Part shown: piece after piece, positions 20,240-28,687 of the stretch
Layout of the letters: each line of letters starts with the position of its first letter
Position numbering within the stretch: the first letter of the stretch is position 1
Assembly: GCA_016931895.1 (NCBI GenBank)
Contig: JAFGDY010000072.1
Location: 1 to 57,006 of the forward strand
Origin: Anaerolineae bacterium
GTDB lineage: Bacteria > Chloroflexota > Anaerolineae > 4572-78 > J111
Direction: 5' to 3'
Length of the DNA: 57,006 nt
Program-made: the position numbers and the translations under genes
Notes under the pieces: model-generated
Told to the model about the DNA's origin: nothing
The model's database searches: none
The model's input: the letters and a program-made list of their open reading frames with translations, nothing else

Positions 20240-20267
20240 ATTATACCACGCCGCAAAAATTTAGCAA
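20240..20267 (-). promoter_or_regulatory. Candidate promoter of the atp operon
   Basis: On the minus strand TTGCTA (complement of 20262-20267) and a perfect TATAAT (complement of 20240-20245) are spaced by 16 bases, about 30 bases before the atpZ-like start. An imperfect inverted repeat, GCCCAG...CTGGGC (about 20295-20321), lies just upstream and could be an operator. Confidence 0.65.
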
Positions 20268-20420
20268 AATGATTATAAAATTGTCTATTTTCTGGCCCAG
20301 CATAGGCCGACCATACTGGGCTAAAGTGTCTTGGAATCAATACTCTTTGTAATAAGTTGACATGAACAGCAAAAACAGATACAGTTCTCTATGACAACTT
20401 GATGGTTTGAGTTTGTAATT

Positions 20421-21464
20421 ATGAAAAGAATTTTGGTAGCTTGCGACCATCCTCAAATGGATAATCCTCTGCGCCGCAGCCTGGCGCACCTGGTAACTTC
20501 TTGTGAGATTGACGTGGCCTATGATGGTTACACCGCTTTTGAACAAATCAGTAGGCAACCGTATGATTTGATTGTGGTTGATTTTTTGCTGCCCGGCCTG
20601 GACAGTTTAGAATTGGTGGAGAGCATCCAGTATATTGATCCCGGCGTGCCCGTTATCCTGCTGTTGCAAAAAGAGCATAAATCCATCAAACAGCCGGCGC
20701 ATACGGTCAAAGCTCAGCCTATTTTATGCCCCTTTAAGCCGCTCAAATTTTTACGGCTGGTAGACAAACTGCTGCACCAACAGTTAAATCGTTATCGGCA
20801 ATTGGCCGGCACTTTGCAAACCATTCTGGAAACGCTGCGCCAACAAACGTGTACCCCCTGCGTTTTTTTGGCGGAGGAGAATGGGCAGGTTCTTCTCTCT
20901 CACGGCGAGCTTGATGAAGAACAATTGGCCGCGCTGGGTAATCTGGCGGTTGGTGTTTCGATGTTGGAGGAGGAACTTAAACGATTGTTTGCCGGCGACA
21001 AAACATTGCATGCGCATTATCAACGAGCGCAAAAAAACCACGGCCTATACGTGGTGCCCGCTACAGAAAACCTCAACCTGGCCCTGCTTTCGTCACAGCT
21101 TCCTTCGGTTCAGGATGTCGAAATTTGGCGACAATTGGATCAAACCGCTCTCCAAATCCAGCAGGCTTTTGACTGTTACCATCAGGGGGCAACACCCTCG
21201 GTTGGCGATGAACATGAGTTTGATCAGCCTGAAATCCTGGCCCAGGATCACGTGTTCATTCCGCTCTCGTTTGAAATTGAGTTTGACGTAGATGAAGCCC
21301 CCGTTGAGACAATTTCCCCCCCTGAGCAGGTTGAGCGTGAGGCTGAGCATGAGGCCGAGGCTGACCTTGAGGCTGAAGAAGATGAAGTGGCGGTCAATTG
21401 GGCCATTCTCTCCAGCAATGCCAATCTGCTGAACCGCCTGCACAATCTCACCCGGACCGACTGA
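20421..21464 (+). CDS. Response-regulator receiver protein with roadblock-like domain
   Basis: A 347-residue protein. The N-terminal receiver domain (residues 1-120) has the phosphoacceptor in LIVVDFLLPG and the conserved Lys in PFKPLKF, but the first acidic pair is reduced to C-D. Residues about 145-235 (CVFLAEENGQVLLSHGELDE to LYVVPATENLNLALLS) resemble a roadblock/LC7 domain, the family of MglB-like regulators of small GTPases. A very acidic tail rich in E-A-E (about 295-330) follows. There is no DNA-binding domain. It is divergent from the atp operon. Its kinase partner is not adjacent. Confidence 0.7.
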   Translation: MKRILVACDHPQMDNPLRRSLAHLVTSCEIDVAYDGYTAFEQISRQPYDLIVVDFLLPGLDSLELVESIQYIDPGVPVILLLQKEHKSIKQPAHTVKAQPILCPFKPLKFLRLVDKLLHQQLNRYRQLAGTLQTILETLRQQTCTPCVFLAEENGQVLLSHGELDEEQLAALGNLAVGVSMLEEELKRLFAGDKTLHAHYQRAQKNHGLYVVPATENLNLALLSSQLPSVQDVEIWRQLDQTALQIQQAFDCYHQGATPSVGDEHEFDQPEILAQDHVFIPLSFEIEFDVDEAPVETISPPEQVEREAEHEAEADLEAEEDEVAVNWAILSSNANLLNRLHNLTRTD

Positions 21465-21673
21465 GGAGAATATTTGTTTTGGCAAGAATCGTTGTAAATG
21501 GGCGGTTTATGGGCCTGCTCAGTAGCGTATCCCCCTTTGCTTTGACGCGCTGACTATAAAAAAATTGGGCAAGATTAGGTGAATTTTTCATCCTGTAAAT
21601 CCGGTAAATCCTGTCGAAAAGTCTATTTAAGAGTCAGAGTGGTTACCCCAAGTTCCCCAAGGAGTTGATGTTA

Positions 21674-22828
21674 ATGACACGGTTACAATTTTTTAGCCAA
21701 CAGGTTATTGTTCTTTTTGTTGTGTTAATTCTGAGTACGGCCTGTACCCTACCCCGTTTGGGAAAGGGTAACGATTCCGTAGGGGGCGGCCAGATGCCCC
21801 AGGTTACGCTCACCAATCCCATTGCCGGTCAGAAATTGGAAACGGGCCAGGAACTCAAGGTGGTCTCTACCGCCATAGACTCCACTTCCGGCATTGTCCG
21901 GGTTGAGTTGTTGGTTGATAACCAGGTAACTTGGGTTGACGCCAATCCCCAACCCCAACCCAACGAACCTTACATTGTGGCCCAACCGTGGACTCCCCTC
22001 ATCCCCGGCAGCCATGTGCTTCAGGCGCGGGCTTACAATACGGATAATGTAGCCGGCCAATCGGAGCCGCTGGTGGTTGACGTAGTTGTCCCGGCTCAAG
22101 CGGCAGTTGCGGAGCCGCCAACCCCTACCGGCGAAATAATTGCGGAAAACACGCCTACCAATACTCCCGCCCCTCTGGTTGATGCTCGCGCTCCTGCGAC
22201 AACCCTTTTGCCGGCGACGAACACACCCTCACCGCAGACCTCTACGCCAACAGATACCCCGCCTCCAACCATCACTCTCACCCCTACCGCCACCCCTACC
22301 CCCGGCTCTTTTCAAGCAACCGGGCTTGAACCGGATGGCCGTTTTAAGGACATCTGGCAAAAAATAGGCGCGGGTGAGAGCCGCCTGGGCTATCCCATCG
22401 GCCCGGAACTGACCGACCGCAACTTTGCCCGCCAATATTTTGAAAGAGGGCTGATGTACTGGTGGGATAATCCTGATGGGTCTGACGATATTTGGGTGAT
22501 TGACTCCCCCGCCGCCGATTTAAAAAGCGGCGCAACCTGGAATCGTTATCCTGACGAGTGGGCCGGGGATGAGGCTTATGCCTGTGATGAGGCCCGGCGT
22601 AATGGCGAGATGGGGCCAATCCGCGGGTTTGGCTGGCTGTGGTGCGCGCGGCCCGAATTACGCGCGCGCCTGGGTAATCCCCGCACTGGAGAAGCCGGAT
22701 CCGGCGGCAACCCTCCTTTTGCCCACGTGCAATTTTTCCAGGGAGGGGTCATGCTTTTGAATCCACTCAACAATGAAGTGTTTGTTTTGTTTGACCAGGG
22801 AGATTGGCTGAGGTTTGGGTGGAATTGA
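21674..22828 (+). CDS. Lipoprotein with Ig-like domain and LGFP-like C-terminal domain
   Basis: A signal peptide ends in a lipobox (LSTAC). AAGGAG stands nine bases before ATG 21674; an ATG at 21668 and a TTG at 21665 are in frame but too near. An Ig-like/cadherin-like beta domain (VTLTNPIAGQKLETGQELKV..., SHVLQARAYNTDNVAGQSE) is followed by a long Thr/Pro-rich linker of about 85 residues (TPTNTPAP, PTDTPPPTITLTPTATPTP). The last ~150 residues contain the pattern SRLGYPIGPELTDRNFARQYFERGLMYWW, resembling LGFP repeats that bind cell-wall polymers. It is a predicted surface lipoprotein of unknown function. Confidence 0.72.
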   Translation: MTRLQFFSQQVIVLFVVLILSTACTLPRLGKGNDSVGGGQMPQVTLTNPIAGQKLETGQELKVVSTAIDSTSGIVRVELLVDNQVTWVDANPQPQPNEPYIVAQPWTPLIPGSHVLQARAYNTDNVAGQSEPLVVDVVVPAQAAVAEPPTPTGEIIAENTPTNTPAPLVDARAPATTLLPATNTPSPQTSTPTDTPPPTITLTPTATPTPGSFQATGLEPDGRFKDIWQKIGAGESRLGYPIGPELTDRNFARQYFERGLMYWWDNPDGSDDIWVIDSPAADLKSGATWNRYPDEWAGDEAYACDEARRNGEMGPIRGFGWLWCARPELRARLGNPRTGEAGSGGNPPFAHVQFFQGGVMLLNPLNNEVFVLFDQGDWLRFGWN

Positions 22829-22835
22829 GGGGAGT

Positions 22836-22862
22836 GCGTCCCAAGATTTTGGCGGTAGGGAT
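22836..22862. repeat. Dispersed repeat copy (partner at about 31896-31920)
   Basis: The bases around GTCCCAAGATTTTGGCGGTA match, in reverse complement, a block at about 31896-31920 with one or two differences. The core CCAAGATTTTGG is itself nearly palindromic. It lies between convergent genes. Confidence 0.6.
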
Positions 22863-24026
22863 TTAATATTTTGTTGGGGCCATGCTGCGGCCGGCATCAA
22901 TATCCTTGGTGGATAGCCCTTCGACCATAAAACTGATCACCCCGGCAATAACTTCTGGGATGAATTGGGATAGGTGCAGGATAATGGTTGCGGCCGCTAC
23001 TGTTTCGGCAAAATTGGGGGCCACGGGCAGGCCGGCAAATGTCGAATCTAGGGTGAGTTTGGCCGCAAATTGCACCAGCCCTACCCCGGCCGGCGCGCCG
23101 GGAATGGTCAGGGCCAGGGCCATAGCCGGGAGCATCAACACCGACGTTTGCCAGGGCAGCGGCGCCCCAAAATCAAAGGCTTTGAGGGCAAACCAGAAAG
23201 CCAGGGGGATGGGTATCCAGGTAAAAACATTCCACAACAAAACCATGGCCAGGTGGGGAGGGTTTTTGAGAATGGCCAGGCCGCCGGTAAAACCGTCCAA
23301 TATTTTTAGAGCCAATTGCGCCAGGTTTTGGGGCAAAAGTTTGGCAATCAAAGTGTCGGCCCAGTGGCGTTTGAGCAAAAAAACAACCAGGGCCGCCAAA
23401 GCGCCTACGTAAAGCACCGCCCCGGCCATGCCTGCTTGTTGTAAAACCTCATTGCGGACCCCCAAAGCAATGACCCCCACCAAAACCAACAAGACGGTCA
23501 GGCCATCAAGAATTCGCTCCACCACCAGCGCGGCAAACGCGCCTGTTTTGGATAGACCACAGGAGCGGCCCTGCACATAGGCCCGTAAAAACTCACCGGC
23601 CCGGGCCGGTAACACCACATTGGCCGTAATGCCAATCACCAACGCCCGAAAGGTAGGCCAAAAGGGAGCATGGCCCATAGGCTTGAGTAGCCATTGCGCC
23701 CGCAGGGTGCGGAAATAAAGATGCACGTATACAAAAATGGTTGAGGGCACCAGCATCCAGTAATTGGCCTGGGCCAGGGCCTGGCCCACTTCAACCAGGT
23801 TGATGTCGGCAAAAACAAAATCCAGAAAAAAGAAGCTGATGGCCAGATTGAGCATCATGTTTTGCCAGCGGGGGGGCAGGCGGTCAACCAGACTCAAGAG
23901 GCCGATTCCAGCAAAGACAATAATGTAGACGGGATAAATCACACTGCCCAGTTGCCCATAACGATAACCAAAAAAGGCGGCAATGGCCAGGATGATGAGG
24001 CCGCGAATTAAGTTAGCTCGTTTCAT
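22863..24026 (-). CDS. Flippase-like (lysylphosphatidylglycerol synthase TM region) membrane protein
   Basis: A 387-residue polytopic membrane protein of the UPF0104/YbhN type, i.e. the membrane half of lysylphosphatidylglycerol synthases without the transferase domain. Segments such as RALVIGITANVVLPARAGEFLRAY, VVERILDGLTVLLVLVGV and TIPGAPAGVGLVQFA are characteristic. These proteins are thought to flip lipids or lipid-linked sugars. It overlaps the methyltransferase gene upstream by 14 bases, and the DegT aminotransferase precedes that, so the three form a surface-glycan or lipid group. Confidence 0.85.
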   Translation of the reverse strand: MKRANLIRGLIILAIAAFFGYRYGQLGSVIYPVYIIVFAGIGLLSLVDRLPPRWQNMMLNLAISFFFLDFVFADINLVEVGQALAQANYWMLVPSTIFVYVHLYFRTLRAQWLLKPMGHAPFWPTFRALVIGITANVVLPARAGEFLRAYVQGRSCGLSKTGAFAALVVERILDGLTVLLVLVGVIALGVRNEVLQQAGMAGAVLYVGALAALVVFLLKRHWADTLIAKLLPQNLAQLALKILDGFTGGLAILKNPPHLAMVLLWNVFTWIPIPLAFWFALKAFDFGAPLPWQTSVLMLPAMALALTIPGAPAGVGLVQFAAKLTLDSTFAGLPVAPNFAETVAAATIILHLSQFIPEVIAGVISFMVEGLSTKDIDAGRSMAPTKY

Positions 24027-24807
24027 GATGGTATGACCGTTTTACCGTTTCCTTGTTTTTTTGCGCTAATGGCTTTTGCGTCAAACAGATGAGACTGCTG
24101 CCCAGGGGCAGCGTGCGGCCCTGGCGTAGCCATTTTGCTTCCAGGGTTTGCACCCCAATCAACCACCGGTTCAACCAGGCCGGCAGGGGCCGGGAGTCAA
24201 GCCGGCCCAGCGACGGCAGCCGGCGCGCCGCCAGGCGCACCATAGTGACAACGGGTAACAGGATTGAATTGGTGTATGAACATGTTTGCAACTGAAAACC
24301 GGCCTTAGCCAATTTTTTGCGGATATCGGCCAGCGTGTATCGCTGCCGGGCGCAGTAAATCTCGTCGTGAACGCTGTGCAGGCCGGGCAGGGCGGAGTCG
24401 GTGAGCAAAAGCCAACCGCCCGGTTGCAGAATGCGGTAACATTCGGCCAGCGCCTGATGGTCGTCCGTGATCCAGCGATGATACAACACATCAAAGGCCG
24501 TAACCAGGGTAAACGTATGATTGGGATAGGGCAACGTTAAGCCGGAGCCTTGCACCAGGCAAGATGACGGGCGGCGGCGACGGGCCAAGTTCAGAGCCAG
24601 GGAACTCAGGTCCAGGCCGATAACGCTGCCCCACCGGGCCAAAAGTTCCAGGTTGCCGCCGGTGCCGCAACCAATGTCAAGAATAAGTTGCGTTGAGGCG
24701 GCGGGAATGTGGCGTTCAAACAGGGCTTGCGCCATCCGCCGCCGGCCGGTAAACCACCAGTGCCAATCTTCATAGTGATACATCCACTCATATTCTGGCT
24801 GTTGCAT
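24013..24807 (-). CDS. SAM-dependent class I methyltransferase
   Basis: A methyltransferase of about 264 residues. Motif I is LDIGCGTGGNLELLARWG, followed by GLDLSSLAL, TAFDVLYH (motif IV position) and LQPGGWLLLTDSA, which is standard for class I enzymes. The start is ATG 24807 with GGAG eight bases upstream; the frame is open one codon further to a TTG. A C-terminal region with basic, partly hydrophobic helices (about 180-240) suggests membrane association. The neighbours point to methylation of a lipid, sugar or quinone-like substrate, but the substrate is not identified. Confidence 0.82.
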   Translation of the reverse strand: MQQPEYEWMYHYEDWHWWFTGRRRMAQALFERHIPAASTQLILDIGCGTGGNLELLARWGSVIGLDLSSLALNLARRRRPSSCLVQGSGLTLPYPNHTFTLVTAFDVLYHRWITDDHQALAECYRILQPGGWLLLTDSALPGLHSVHDEIYCARQRYTLADIRKKLAKAGFQLQTCSYTNSILLPVVTMVRLAARRLPSLGRLDSRPLPAWLNRWLIGVQTLEAKWLRQGRTLPLGSSLICLTQKPLAQKNKETVKRSYHHETS

Positions 24808-24883
24808 CAATCATTCTCCGGCGGGGTTAAAAAATGGGGATTGCGGTAAAGCGGCCCGGCGCCGGCCCTTCCGGGAACAACAA

Positions 24884-26164
24884 TCAACCGGCGACCTCTT
24901 GATAGGCTCGACCGATCACGGCGGCAATATACTCGATTTGCGGCGCGGTCAACGATGAGGCCGAGGGCAGATAAAAGCCGCGCTCACACAGCCTCTCGGC
25001 CACCGGAAAACGTTGGCCCTTATAATTTTGATAATAGATAGGCTGCAAATGCATGGGAATAAAAAAGGTACGCGTTTCAATGCCATGCCGGGCCAAATAA
25101 GCCCGGAGTTGATTGCGATCCATGCCAAACTCGTCTTCCACCAGGATGGAGTACATCCAGAAAACATTTTTGGCCCACTCTGCTTCGGGCGGCGTGACAA
25201 TCCCGGGGATTTTTTTGAGGAGTTTGGTATATAACGCTGCATGGCTGCGGCGACTTTCCACAAAGTGATTTAAGCGTTCGGTTTGGGCCACGCCAACTGC
25301 CGCCTGCATATTGGTCATCCGGTAATTAAAGCCCACGTATTTGTGCCAGAAATGACGTTCTTTAGAAAAAGCATGGTCGCGTAGATTGCGGGTCAGGTCG
25401 GCCAGGTGAGCGTTGTTGGTGGTAATCATGCCGCCTTCGCCGGTGGTGATGATTTTGTTGGCGTAAAAGCTGAAACCGGCGGCGTGTCCCAAGCCCCCGG
25501 CCCGCCGGCCTTTATACTCTGCGCCGTGGGCTTCGGCGGCATCTTCCAACACAAAAAGGCCATGTTTGTCGGCCAGGGCCATCAGGGGGTCCATGTCAAC
25601 CGGATGGCCGTAGGTATGAACCGGCATAATGGCTTTAGTTTTGGGTGTGATTTTGGCGGCCACCTGGTCAACGTCCATGTTCCAGGTCTGGAGTTCGGAG
25701 TCGATCAGCACCGGGGTGGCCCCGGTATAAGTGACAGCATTGATGGTGGCAATCATAGTGAAGGCGGGAATGATCACTTCATCGCCGGGCGCCAGTCCCA
25801 GGGCGGCCAGCCCCAAATGCAAAGCGACCGTGCCGTTGGCGCAAGCGATGCCGTATTGGCAGCCACATTCGGCCGCAAACATTTCTTCAAAGCGGGGGAT
25901 AAAGCCCCCAATTGAGGAAATCCAATTGGTGTCCAGACATTCCGCAACATATTTTTTTTCATTGCCGCCCAGCGTCGGTTCGCACACCGGAATGATGCCG
26001 CTCAATTCTTCCGCCGCCAGCACAAAAGCCCGGTTGCCTAAAGCATCCACCCGGTCAATCAATTCAGAGCGATCCGGGGCTTGCAATTTGGGGTCCTGGC
26101 CGGGAATAATTGCGGCTAACTCTTCGCCAAAATCTTGCGGGGTAATGGTTGATGGTTCTAACAT
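24884..26164 (-). CDS. DegT/DnrJ/EryC1/StrS-family PLP aminotransferase
   Basis: A sugar aminotransferase of about 426 residues. The GNEKKYVAECLDTNWISSIG opening, the HTYGHPVDMD segment, EDAAEAHGAEYKG, and SFYANKIITTGEGGM with the PLP-binding Lys are all present, as is the GFNYRMTNMQAAVGVAQTERL motif. The family makes amino sugars for surface polysaccharides. The N-terminus is longer than usual (about 60 residues before the fold). The start is ATG 26164, although a TTG two codons upstream is better placed (six bases) behind AAGGAG. A further ATG at 26194 lies in frame without a ribosome binding site. Confidence 0.88.
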   Translation of the reverse strand: MLEPSTITPQDFGEELAAIIPGQDPKLQAPDRSELIDRVDALGNRAFVLAAEELSGIIPVCEPTLGGNEKKYVAECLDTNWISSIGGFIPRFEEMFAAECGCQYGIACANGTVALHLGLAALGLAPGDEVIIPAFTMIATINAVTYTGATPVLIDSELQTWNMDVDQVAAKITPKTKAIMPVHTYGHPVDMDPLMALADKHGLFVLEDAAEAHGAEYKGRRAGGLGHAAGFSFYANKIITTGEGGMITTNNAHLADLTRNLRDHAFSKERHFWHKYVGFNYRMTNMQAAVGVAQTERLNHFVESRRSHAALYTKLLKKIPGIVTPPEAEWAKNVFWMYSILVEDEFGMDRNQLRAYLARHGIETRTFFIPMHLQPIYYQNYKGQRFPVAERLCERGFYLPSASSLTAPQIEYIAAVIGRAYQEVAG

Positions 26165-26530
26165 GGTCAAAAGTGGCTCCTTTTTATGCAACATAAAACG
26201 TGAAACGTAAACCCATTCTTACGTTTCACGTTTTGACATTATGTTGATGAGGCTATTATTTTGCCGAGTCAACTGCGGCTATGGAATTATAGTCACTTCA
26301 GCCGGTTGCGCAACCTATACTTTGCCCGCTGGCTACCAACCGCTAGCTTTTCTTGTTCTCATCTAAACTTGTTTGGCCCAAGCCTGATTTGGGAACAAGA
26401 AACCCCGGAACAACTTTGAATGTAGAAACCTTCTTTTTCAGGTTGTGTTAACCAATGAATCGTAAGATAATAAAGATCAAGCCCGTTTTTGCGGCAAGGA
26501 TTGTGATAGTTTTTAACGGAGTAATAAGTT
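26165..26530. other. Gene-free spacer between divergent genes
   Basis: Besides the palindrome at 26188-26246, a 10-base inverted repeat TTTCTTGTTC/GAACAAGAAA (26349-26358 and 26393-26402) encloses a nested CCCAA/TTGGG hairpin upstream of the S41 gene. It may be a structured leader. No coding region is supported. Confidence 0.45.
26188..26246. repeat. Long palindromic hairpin upstream of the aminotransferase gene
   Basis: The 16-base arms AAAACGTGAAACGTAA (26195-26210) and their exact complement (26219-26234) enclose an 8-base loop. Beyond four unpaired bases, CAACATAA and TTATGTTG (26190-26197 and 26239-26246) also match, although the inner arm and the outer one share bases. It is probably a dispersed repeat element rather than a terminator, because no long T-run follows. 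Confidence 0.6.
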
Positions 26531-27862
26531 ATGGGTATGATGAAACGATTGTTGACTATGGTCGTTATGGCTTGGGTTCTTTTTTTTGTTATCTCGGGCG
26601 CTTTTGGCGCAGGGGTTGTTTTGGGCCGGTCGGACTTCTTCTTTAATCCGGCCGTGGTTCACGCCGAAGATCAACCGGCTGAGTTCGGCGTATTCTGGCA
26701 GGTTTGGGACCTGGCGCATCAATTTTTTATTGACCGGGAAGCCCTGGATAATACTCGCCTTACTTATGGCGCAATCAACGGCCTGATCGCGGCCCTGGGC
26801 GACGAAGGCCACACCCGTTTTTTAACGCCTGAAGAAGTGGAGCGCCAGCAAACCGAAATTTCGGGTAAATTCTACGGCATTGGGGCCCAGGTGGGCATAG
26901 AAGACGGCCTGCCCGTGATTGTTGCTCCCCTGGATGGCTCCCCGGCGGACCGGGCCGGCGTAAAGGTGGGTGACATTATCCTGGAAGTAGATGGGCAAGA
27001 CGTGACCACCATGCCCCTCAACGAGATCATAGATCTCATCCGGGGTGAGGAAGGGACAGAGGTGGTCATCACCTTCTTCCGGCCTGATACCAATGAAAGC
27101 CTGGAAATTGCCATTATCCGGGCCGAGATTGAACTGGACGCGGCCACGTGGACAATGATCCCCGGCACTGAGGTGGCTTTGATCCGTTTGGCCCAGTTCA
27201 GCGCAAATTTGAATGACGACGTGTTGGCTGCCATAAAAGGGGCCAGAGCCGCCGGGGCGACGGCCCTGGTGCTGGATGTTCGTAATAATCCTGGGGGGCT
27301 ATTGGAACAGGCTGTTATCGTAACCAGTCAATTTTTAAAGGGTGGCAACGTGCTGTTACAGGAAGATGCCGAGGGCAATCGCGTGCCTTATCCCGTTGAG
27401 CCGGGCGGCATTGCCCCGGACATACCCATTGTGGTGCTGATCAATCGGGGTTCGGCCAGTTCCGCCGAAATTTTTGCCGGGGCTATTCAGGATCATGAGC
27501 GCGGAACGGTGGTGGGCGAAACCACCTTTGGCACCGGCACGGTCTTGCGTCCCTTCAAATTGGATGACGGGTCGGCTTTATTGCTGGGCACCAGCCAATG
27601 GTTGACTCCCAACGGGCGATTGATCCGCAAGCAGGGCATCGAGCCGGATATTGTGGTTGAGTTACCTGTAGGCAGTGACCTGCTCTCCACTTATGAGCTT
27701 AAAGAAATGAGTGTGTCTGAGTTATTGGATAGTGAAGATAAGCAGTTGCTTAAAGCCTTGGAAGTGTTGGAAGCCCTGCCTCAAACCGGTATCGCTCCCG
27801 GCACTGTGCTGGATCATTACCTGCCCGACTACTTACGACCCGCGCGAGTAGGGGTTGAGTGA
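26531..27862 (+). CDS. S41-family (C-terminal processing) peptidase homologue, catalytic Lys and Gln replaced
   Basis: A 443-residue protein with an N-terminal signal anchor (LLTMVVMAWVLFFVISGAFG), a PDZ domain (about 115-215, with the GIGAQVGIEDGLPVIVAPLD carboxylate loop) and an S41 core. The nucleophile region RGSASSAEIFAGAIQDHERG is present, but the segment that should read GEKTFGKG-x-VQ reads GETTFGTGTVL. The Lys and Gln of the Ser-Lys-Gln triad are therefore Thr and Leu. It may be inactive or use another dyad. GGAG precedes the ATG by nine bases. It is probably exported or periplasm-facing. Confidence 0.87.
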   Translation: MGMMKRLLTMVVMAWVLFFVISGAFGAGVVLGRSDFFFNPAVVHAEDQPAEFGVFWQVWDLAHQFFIDREALDNTRLTYGAINGLIAALGDEGHTRFLTPEEVERQQTEISGKFYGIGAQVGIEDGLPVIVAPLDGSPADRAGVKVGDIILEVDGQDVTTMPLNEIIDLIRGEEGTEVVITFFRPDTNESLEIAIIRAEIELDAATWTMIPGTEVALIRLAQFSANLNDDVLAAIKGARAAGATALVLDVRNNPGGLLEQAVIVTSQFLKGGNVLLQEDAEGNRVPYPVEPGGIAPDIPIVVLINRGSASSAEIFAGAIQDHERGTVVGETTFGTGTVLRPFKLDDGSALLLGTSQWLTPNGRLIRKQGIEPDIVVELPVGSDLLSTYELKEMSVSELLDSEDKQLLKALEVLEALPQTGIAPGTVLDHYLPDYLRPARVGVE

Positions 27863-27891
27863 ACTCTATATTGATTGAATTGTATCCCAAG

Positions 27892-27921
27892 AGAGCCTGG
27901 ATAATGGTCCAGGCTCTTTTT
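27892..27921 (+). terminator. Intrinsic terminator after the S41 gene
   Basis: AGAGCCTGG (27892-27900) pairs with CCAGGCTCT (27909-27917) around an eight-base loop, and a T-run follows. It lies 30 bases after the stop codon. Confidence 0.85.
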
Positions 27922-27952
27922 GTGCTTAGGGATGAGCATAATGGGTTGTGAG

Positions 27953-28687
27953 TTAACGGGTGGTTGCTTTTTTTAGCCGTTCCACTTCTCTGGGATTCAA
28001 ATGCCGCCATTGGCCCGGCTTGAGGTGGCCCAATTTGAGCGGCCCCAGACGCACCCGGATCAATTTTTTGACCGGGTGGCCCAACGCTTGGGCCACTGCC
28101 CGGATTTCCCGTTTACGCCCTTCGGTGAGGATGACTTTGAGCCAGGTGTCTTCACCTTCCAGGTTCAATATTTCCACAATGGCTGCGCCTACCGGCTTGC
28201 CTTCTACCTCAAGGCCGCCCTGTCGCCAGCGCAGGAGCGTTTGAGTGGCGGGATGGCCGCCGACCAGGACGTGATACTCTTTTTCAATTTGATAGCGGGG
28301 ATGGGTTAGTTTTTGGGTCAGGTCGCCGTCGTTGGTGAGTAAAATCAAGCCTTCGCTGAGCAGGTCAAGCCGGCCGACCGGGTAGATTCGTTCCGGCGAG
28401 TCAACCAGGTCAAGCACTGTTTTGCGCCCTCGCTGTTCATCGCTGGCGGCGCTCAAAACGTGGCGGGGTTTATTAAGGATAATGTAGACCTGTTTCCCCA
28501 CCCGTTTGCCCAGCGGCTGGCCGTCCACGGCGATAACGTCGCGCTGCGGGTCGGCTTTTACCCCCACTTCGGTCACGGTCTGGCCGTTGACCGAAATCCG
28601 GCCCTGTCTGATTAACTCCTCACAGGCTCGCCGTGAAGCTACGCCCGCATGAGCCAAAATTTTTTGTAAGCGTTCTTGGGTGCTCAC
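27953..28687 (-). CDS. Ribosomal RNA pseudouridine synthase (RsuA/RluB family)
   Basis: A 244-residue enzyme that converts uridine to pseudouridine in rRNA. An S4 RNA-binding domain opens the protein (RLQKILAHAGVASRRACEELI). The catalytic domain carries GRLDLLSEGLILLTNDG with the active Asp. The protein ends soon after the typical RQIRRM-like region (KREIRAVAQALGHPVKKLIRVRLGPL). The start codon is GTG at 28687, overlapping the TGA of the upstream pentapeptide gene by four bases (GTGA), so it is probably translationally coupled. It is convergent with the S41 gene. Confidence 0.9.
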   Translation of the reverse strand: MSTQERLQKILAHAGVASRRACEELIRQGRISVNGQTVTEVGVKADPQRDVIAVDGQPLGKRVGKQVYIILNKPRHVLSAASDEQRGRKTVLDLVDSPERIYPVGRLDLLSEGLILLTNDGDLTQKLTHPRYQIEKEYHVLVGGHPATQTLLRWRQGGLEVEGKPVGAAIVEILNLEGEDTWLKVILTEGRKREIRAVAQALGHPVKKLIRVRLGPLKLGHLKPGQWRHLNPREVERLKKATTR

